A stretch of DNA of 11,095 nt from Bacteroidota bacterium. Its GTDB lineage: Bacteria > Bacteroidota > Bacteroidia > Flavobacteriales > Flavobacteriaceae. The position numbers and the translations under genes are program-made. A model generated the notes under the pieces. It had not been told where the DNA came from. It saw only the letters and a list, made by a program, of their open reading frames with translations, and did no database searches. Within the stretch, counting starts at the first letter, position 1; the number at the start of each line of letters is the position of its first letter. The stretch is from positions 1-11,095 of the forward strand of contig JAJYSO010000024.1 of NCBI GenBank assembly GCA_021793535.1. Reading direction: 5' to 3'. Below, one piece after another: positions 7,111 to 11,095 of this stretch.

Positions 7111-9474
7111 ATGAAAAAAATTTTATTCTTCTTCTTTTTAATCCCCACCTATATCTTCTCCCAAAGCTTGGACAGCCTAACGGTGGAAAAGATTATGCGA
7201 GATCCAAAATGGATTGGGACTTCCCCTTCCAGCGTTTTCTGGAGCTCGGATAGTCAAAAAATTTATTTTGATTGGAATCCTGAACAGATGGATGGGGACT
7301 CCCTCTACAGTGTAAGCTTACAAAACCATACCCCAAAAAAGATTTCCATACCCGAAACACAGCTCTTAAAGGCTGAACATTACAGCGGAGTTTGGAATAA
7401 CGATTATTCCAAACGTGCTTTTATCAATGAAACCTCACTCTATATTAGGGAACTGGGCAAAGCACAAGCAAAACCTGTGATTCAAACTACCCAGCGCATC
7501 ACCCAGCCTCAATTTATTGCAAACGGTGCACAAATCGCATACCGACAGGCCAATAATCTATATGCCGTTAACCTGGAAGGTGGCGGGCTGACACAGTTGA
7601 CCAATTTTCAATCGGGAACAGCGGAAGAAGATACAACCCTTACCGCAGAAGAAAAATTTTTAAAGGAAGACGCCCTTGAAAATTCTGTCATTTTAAAAGA
7701 ACGTACCGAACGAGAAGAAAAACGAAAACAGCTTAAAAAATTGACTCAATCCCTGCCACAGCCTATTTACTTAGAAGGGCAAAATCTGGTCAATCTCTCC
7801 ATTAGCCCTGATGCTCAAGTCGTATTTTATCAGCTCTCCCGAGGAAAACAGGCTCCAAATACAGAGGTTCCCAATTATGTCACCCTTAGCGGACATACCG
7901 AAAATTTAAATGCAAGACCCAAAGTAGGAACACCGGATAACCAATACAGTAGTTTTCTGCTCAATCGAAGCACAAACAAAAGTATCCCAATTGAGATCGA
8001 AGAAATCCCTGGGATCAAAGACATCCCGGCTTTTTATAAAGAATATCCTGAAAAATATGCCGCCCTTCAAAAGGACCCTCCCCTGCGTCAAGTCTCCATC
8101 AGTAGCCCCATCTGGAATAAAACCGGAAGCGCTGCTTTTGTGGTGATCAATGCCATGGATCACAAAGACCGTTGGATCATGGCCTTGGATCCCCAAACGG
8201 GAAAGTTGGAGCTATTGGATCGGCAACATGATGATGCTTGGATCGGCGGTCCGGGGATTGTAGGATATGCTTCCTACCCCGGAAATGTCGGCTGGATTGA
8301 CGAAGGGACCCTTTGGTTCCAATCTGAAGAGACCGGATACTCCCACTTATATTCAATGGATATCAAATCCAAAAAGAAAACTGCCTTGACCAAAGGTGAT
8401 TTCGAGGTGCAAGATGCACAGCTTTCACAAGACCACAAAACCTTTTTTATAACAACTAATCAAGTGTCTCCCGGTGAAACAAATTTCTATCAGCTCAACC
8501 TTAAAAACAATAAAATCACAAGAATAACCCAAGGCGAAGGCGGGTATAAAACGACCGTTTCGCCCGACGGGAAACAACTGGCCGTATTGCATTCCACCAG
8601 CAATCATCCTTGGGAGCTTTATCTGCAAGAAAACAAATCTGGAGCAAAAGCCGTCCAACTCACCGACAAGGCCGAAAGCAATGAGTTTAAATCGTATGCA
8701 TGGCGAAAACCAGAGATTTTCACCTTTACTAACCGGGATGGGGACCAAGTATATGCAGAGGTATACAAGCCCGAGAAACAGGCTGAAAGCCGACCTGGAG
8801 CCATTTTCGTTCACGGTGCCGGCTACCTGCAAGACGTCAAAAATTCCTGGAGCGACAGCTACTTTAGAGAGCATCTTTTCATGAATCTATTGGCCGACCA
8901 CGGCTATACCGTTTTGAACATCGATTATCGCGCCAGTGCCGGATATGGCAGAGATTGGCGAACGGCCATTTACCGACATATGGGAAAAAATGATTTGAAT
9001 GACAACGTGGACGGTGCGAAATATATGGTAGATCATTTTAATGTAAACCCCGATAAGATCGGTATATGGGGCGGATCCTACGGCGGATTTACTACCTTGA
9101 TGGCCCTCTTTACCACAGATACTTTCGCCGCCGGAGCTGCTTTGAGATCAGTGACAGACTGGGCGCATTATAACCACGGCTATACTTCCAATATCTTAAA
9201 CCTCCCTCAAAACGACCCCATCGCCTACAAGCAAAGCTCTCCCATCTATTTTGCAGAGGGACTGAAAGGACATTTACTTATGCCCCATGGAATGGTGGAT
9301 ACCAATGTGCACTTTCAGGACATTGTACGGCTCACTCAAAAATTAATTGAGTTGGGTAAAGAAAATTGGGAATTGGCCGTCTACCCAATGGAAAACCACG
9401 GTTTTGTTGAACCCAGCAGTTGGACCGACGAATACAAACGAATATTTAAACTCTTTGAAGAGAACCTTAAATAA
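7111..9474 (+). CDS. Secreted S9 prolyl-oligopeptidase-family serine peptidase
   Basis: A 787-residue exported serine peptidase. Residues 1-18 are a Sec signal peptide (MKK, a Phe/Leu-rich core, then IFSQ). A beta-propeller domain occupies most of the N-terminal two thirds, interrupted by a highly charged Glu/Lys-rich helical segment at about 171-211. The alpha/beta-hydrolase domain begins near 560. The catalytic triad is readable: Ser656 in GGSYGG, Asp730 in GMVDTN and His763 in ENHGF. The spacings of 74 and 33 residues are close to those of DPP4-type enzymes. S9 peptidases cut short peptides near the N-terminus, often after proline or alanine. The exact class (DPP4, acylaminoacyl peptidase or other) is uncertain, because I could not identify the paired Glu that DPP4 uses to grip the substrate N-terminus. 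The gene diverges from the 5-oxoproline operon, and both encode exported peptidases, so a shared role in peptide nutrition is possible but unproven. Confidence 0.93.
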   Translation: MKKILFFFFLIPTYIFSQSLDSLTVEKIMRDPKWIGTSPSSVFWSSDSQKIYFDWNPEQMDGDSLYSVSLQNHTPKKISIPETQLLKAEHYSGVWNNDYSKRAFINETSLYIRELGKAQAKPVIQTTQRITQPQFIANGAQIAYRQANNLYAVNLEGGGLTQLTNFQSGTAEEDTTLTAEEKFLKEDALENSVILKERTEREEKRKQLKKLTQSLPQPIYLEGQNLVNLSISPDAQVVFYQLSRGKQAPNTEVPNYVTLSGHTENLNARPKVGTPDNQYSSFLLNRSTNKSIPIEIEEIPGIKDIPAFYKEYPEKYAALQKDPPLRQVSISSPIWNKTGSAAFVVINAMDHKDRWIMALDPQTGKLELLDRQHDDAWIGGPGIVGYASYPGNVGWIDEGTLWFQSEETGYSHLYSMDIKSKKKTALTKGDFEVQDAQLSQDHKTFFITTNQVSPGETNFYQLNLKNNKITRITQGEGGYKTTVSPDGKQLAVLHSTSNHPWELYLQENKSGAKAVQLTDKAESNEFKSYAWRKPEIFTFTNRDGDQVYAEVYKPEKQAESRPGAIFVHGAGYLQDVKNSWSDSYFREHLFMNLLADHGYTVLNIDYRASAGYGRDWRTAIYRHMGKNDLNDNVDGAKYMVDHFNVNPDKIGIWGGSYGGFTTLMALFTTDTFAAGAALRSVTDWAHYNHGYTSNILNLPQNDPIAYKQSSPIYFAEGLKGHLLMPHGMVDTNVHFQDIVRLTQKLIELGKENWELAVYPMENHGFVEPSSWTDEYKRIFKLFEENLK

Positions 9475-9486
9475 AAACAAAGTAGA

Positions 9487-9534
9487 ACTGTTTCGGGAGC
9501 AAAGGCTAGAGACTCAAATTCTTCCCGAAGCAGT
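9487..9534 (+). terminator. Hairpin after the S9 peptidase gene, possible terminator
   Basis: ACTGTTTCGGGA at 9487-9498 pairs with TCCCGAAGCAGT at 9523-9534 over 12 bp with one G-U pair, closing a 24-base loop. It starts 12 bases after the peptidase stop codon, as expected for a 3' end. Only a short run (ATTTTA, 9540-9545) follows, so it is not a textbook Rho-independent terminator and may instead stabilise the 3' end. A second hairpin overlaps it (AGAGACT 9508-9514 with AGTCTCT 9532-9538). Confidence 0.5.
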
Positions 9535-9571
9535 CTCTCATTTTAGTGAATGACACCTGCCATTCAACCCC

Positions 9572-9583
9572 AAAGCCGGCTTT
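9572..9583. repeat. Perfect 12-base palindrome upstream of recO
   Basis: AAAGCCGGCTTT is a perfect palindrome running into five T residues, 13 bases before the recO start. It could be an operator, a weak terminator stem, or chance. As a hairpin it leaves only a short stem once a loop is allowed, so I make no functional claim. Confidence 0.3.
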
Positions 9584-9596
9584 TTAAACCTCGTTT

Positions 9597-10319
9597 ATGT
9601 ACACTACCTCTAAAGCCATTGTCCTGAGAAGCATTCGCTATTCCGAAGCTGATTTGATTGCCAAATGTTATACCGAGTCCGATGGGCTAAAATCCTATAT
9701 GCTCAAAGGTGTATTAAAAACAAAAAAAGGGAAGATTAAAGCAGCCATGTTTCAACCCTTTAGTCAACTGGAAATCATAGCGCGTCACAAGAATAAGGGA
9801 ACACTCGAGTACATTAAAGAGGCGAAAATCACCGCGATCAATCCGGGAATAAGAGAGAATGTTCAAAAGGCTTCCATGGCTATTCTCTTAGCGGAGGTCA
9901 TACAAAACGCCATTCAAGAAGAAGAGCAAAATACAGCCCTATTCCATTTCTTGGAAGAGCAGATCAGCTGGTTAGAAGGCAGCGCCAAATTTGCCAATTT
10001 CCACCTTCTCTTTCTGGTAAAGCTCAGCTTATACTTGGGTATACAACCGGATATCAGTTCCGCACCAAACGCCCCTTTTTTCAACCTTCGAAAAGGACAA
10101 TTCGAGGCTCATGAAGCAGATAAATACGCTGTTGCAGGAGACAATTGTGAGCTGTTAAAGAAACTGCTGACGCTCGACCAGAAAGAATTAGACACGCTCA
10201 AGCTCAATCAAGAAAAGAGACAGCGATTTATGCTTTTTATACTCTCGTATTACCAATATCAACTTCCCGGTTTTAGACAGCCCAAGTCCTTGGAAGTTTT
10301 AACTCAACTCTTTGTCTAA
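9597..10319 (+). CDS. recO: DNA repair protein RecO
   Basis: RecO is a mediator of RecA loading in the RecFOR pathway: it binds and anneals single-stranded DNA, displaces SSB and works with RecR in the cytoplasm. The 240-residue length is normal. The N-terminal OB-fold region carries the family pattern KAIVLRSIRYSEADLIAKCYTE (residues 6-27) followed by GLKSYMLKGVLKTKKGKIKAAMFQPFSQLEI. The C-terminal two thirds is helical, with FHLLFLVKLSLYLGIQPD near residues 136-153. The four-Cys zinc site found in some RecO proteins is absent, as in many others. The ATG at 9597 fits the family N-terminus. It lies 122 bases after the S9 peptidase, beyond a hairpin, so it is probably transcribed separately, though no clear promoter box is visible. 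Confidence 0.92.
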   Translation: MYTTSKAIVLRSIRYSEADLIAKCYTESDGLKSYMLKGVLKTKKGKIKAAMFQPFSQLEIIARHKNKGTLEYIKEAKITAINPGIRENVQKASMAILLAEVIQNAIQEEEQNTALFHFLEEQISWLEGSAKFANFHLLFLVKLSLYLGIQPDISSAPNAPFFNLRKGQFEAHEADKYAVAGDNCELLKKLLTLDQKELDTLKLNQEKRQRFMLFILSYYQYQLPGFRQPKSLEVLTQLFV

Positions 10320-10321
10320 AG

Positions 10322-10356
10322 CAAAAAAAACAAAAAGGCGTTTTATCGATTAAAAC
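10322..10356 (-). terminator. Terminator-like hairpin and T tract, minus-strand direction
   Basis: GTTTTA at 10340-10345 and TAAAAC at 10351-10356 form an inverted repeat around a 5-base loop. On the minus strand this stem is followed by GCC and a T-rich tract (TTTTTG then eight T). It would stop transcription coming leftward toward recO. The stem is short and AT-rich, so it is weak. In the plus direction it follows the recO stop by about 20 bases but has no T tract. Confidence 0.35.
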
Positions 10357-10518
10357 CATCTCTTAGGATAGGGTGTTCAGTTTTTCGTTCCATAATCAAG
10401 TAATTTTTTTCAGTGCTTCCATTATTCTATTGGAAGAAATATATATTACTATTAAGGAGAAAGAGGGTGGAGATGAACTTCTTGAAAGGCATATATAAAG
10501 AGGAATTAGATTTATATA

Positions 10519-10650
10519 AGGCTCAGGAAACCAGCAGTTAATCTGTATATTGAAAATTGTAAGGACGAATGTTTACATACAAATTGGTTCTTTTTCTTGG
10601 AAGATGCCCAAGAAAAGTTCGATATTTGGAGAGTAGATGATTATACCTAA
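10519..10650 (+). pseudogene. IS3-family transposase (OrfB) C-terminal fragment
   Basis: The frame from 10519 reads RLRKPAVNLYIEN, then CKDECLHTNWF and FLEDAQEKFDIWRVDDY, ending at TAA (10648-10650). This matches the end of the DDE integrase core of IS3-type OrfB proteins, whose usual form is RPGKPxDNAYIESFNGxFRDECLNxxWFxSLEDAxxKIExWRxDYN. The Glu at codon 10552-10554 is the expected third catalytic residue. About four residues of the FNGxF stretch seem to be missing, and the frame stops before the usual RPHSSL. Upstream it is closed by TAG at 10507-10509. No rest of OrfB, OrfA or terminal inverted repeats is visible, so this is a dead remnant about 44 codons long. Confidence 0.75.
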
Positions 10651-10796
10651 ATAGGGGAAGAAAGGCTCCGGGAATAAGAGAAGTTGATAGAGACATTTAA
10701 GTATAATCTGTATATCTAGTGTTTTGGATAGAATTCCGGGTAATACAAAAATATGCTTTGGCGAACAACAAGGCTAAAGTACTTTTTTACGTACTC

Positions 10797-11095
10797 ATGA
10801 CTCATAAAAGAAGGCTCTAATTCAGCGTTCTTCTTATCAAATAACTTCTGTGATATTTTTTTATACTCTAATAGTGTGTTTTCTAATAAATACTGCAGCT
10901 GCACAAGTATTTATTAACGAACTAACCAAAAACGCTATACCTAATGTTACCCTTCTCTCTAAAGAAGGGAAAGTAATACAAGTGAGTGATAAAAATGGAG
11001 CAGTAACCAGTTCAGTAATGGAAACCAAGTTTGGTCTTATCGGTTCGGATACGATCGAATTTGTTCATCCCAATTTTATGCGGAAGAGAATGGGG
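10797..11095 (+). CDS. Secreted protein with carboxypeptidase-regulatory-like N-terminus; 5' end apparently frameshifted; runs off the right edge
   Basis: From 10808 the frame stays open to the window end (96 codons). It reads a signal-peptide-like stretch (basic KK and R, then SVIFFYTLIVCFLINTAAA, then Q) and a mature start VFINELTKNAIPNVTLLSKEG, KVIQVSDKNGAV and SDTIEFVHPNFMRKRMG. That pattern (exchange of a plain strand, IPNV, SDxNG, then D-I-F-HP) is the beta-sandwich found at the start of many exported Bacteroidota proteins, including TonB-linked receptors and surface proteins. The frame is closed upstream by TAA at 10805-10807. An ATG at 10797 in another frame (MTHKRRL, then stop) would join it if the A run at 10806-10809 had five A instead of four, giving MTHKKKALIQRSS and a complete signal peptide. 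Otherwise the start would be the GTG at 10850, which leaves no basic N-region. The full protein type is unknown. Confidence 0.6.

Larger units (their letters stand above)
10320..10796. other. Gene-poor decayed stretch between recO and the last gene
   Basis: Apart from the transposase fragment (10519-10650) I see no intact gene here. Stop codons are frequent in all frames. Two short plus-strand frames look no better than chance: 41 codons from a GTG at 10373, and 22 codons from an ATG at 10473, although the latter is preceded by a Shine-Dalgarno-like GGTGGAG. A 62-codon minus-strand frame (GTG at 10904 to 10716) overlaps the secreted-protein start and matches nothing I recognise. The stretch is most simply read as remains of an insertion element and flanking debris. 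Confidence 0.55.

Noticed and set aside
6875..7114. Plus-strand 79-codon open frame before the S9 peptidase
   Set aside because: It encodes a Phe/Leu/Pro-rich low-complexity peptide from a pyrimidine-rich spacer, overlaps the peptidase start and the likely promoter, and shows no family signature.
8425..8874. Minus-strand 149-codon open frame inside the S9 gene
   Set aside because: It is antisense to the peptidase propeller and hydrolase junction, with no recognisable domain and no regulatory signals of its own.
10539..10715. 12-base direct repeat TAATCTGTATAT at 10539-10550 and 10704-10715
   Set aside because: It is short, AT-rich and lies partly inside the transposase fragment. The flanking bases do not match, so chance is as likely as a duplication scar.
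1..11095. CRISPR array, tRNA, rRNA or prophage att site
   Set aside because: I saw no regularly spaced repeats, no cloverleaf-type sequence and no integrase with flanking duplications in the window.

Overview
The window looks like a chromosomal segment from a member of the Bacteroidota, most likely Flavobacteriia. The evidence is the general lack of Shine-Dalgarno sites, a perfect TAnnTTTG-type -7 box, signal peptides ending in the FSQ style, a Stealth-type glycan phosphotransferase, and a divergent RecO. Genes to the left of about 6.7 kb lie on the minus strand and those to the right on the plus strand, around a divergent 398-base intergenic region.

Minus strand, in transcription order: an NRAMP-fold membrane transporter (5480-6712), an M1 metallopeptidase lipoprotein that starts at TTG (2878-5442), pxpA, pxpB and pxpC (2874 down to 555), and, after a 111-base gap with its own likely promoter, the first 147 codons of a Stealth-family glycan phosphotransferase that runs off the left edge. 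The first five genes are packed like one operon, with spacings of 37 and 3 bases and two 4-base ATGA overlaps. PxpABC is the ATP-dependent 5-oxoprolinase, which converts 5-oxoproline (pyroglutamate) to glutamate. In Bacillus the same genes (ycsF, kipI, kipA) sit with an NRAMP homologue, ycsG. The transporter here lacks the DPGN and MPH metal-binding motifs of true manganese/iron NRAMPs. With the peptidase between it and pxpA, the cluster reads as a possible route for scavenging pyroglutamyl peptides: release at the cell surface, uptake, then conversion to glutamate. That route is an inference.

Plus strand: a secreted S9 prolyl-oligopeptidase-family peptidase (7111-9474), a 12-bp hairpin that overlaps a competing hairpin, then recO (9597-10319). 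The last 0.8 kb is decayed. It holds a fragment of an IS3-family transposase (10519-10650) and the 5' end of a secreted protein with a carboxypeptidase-regulatory-like domain. The natural ATG of that last gene appears separated from its reading frame by one missing base in a short A run at 10806-10809.

The most interesting elements are the 5-oxoproline operon with its non-canonical NRAMP and embedded M1 lipoprotein, and the broken gene start beside an insertion-sequence remnant at the right edge.
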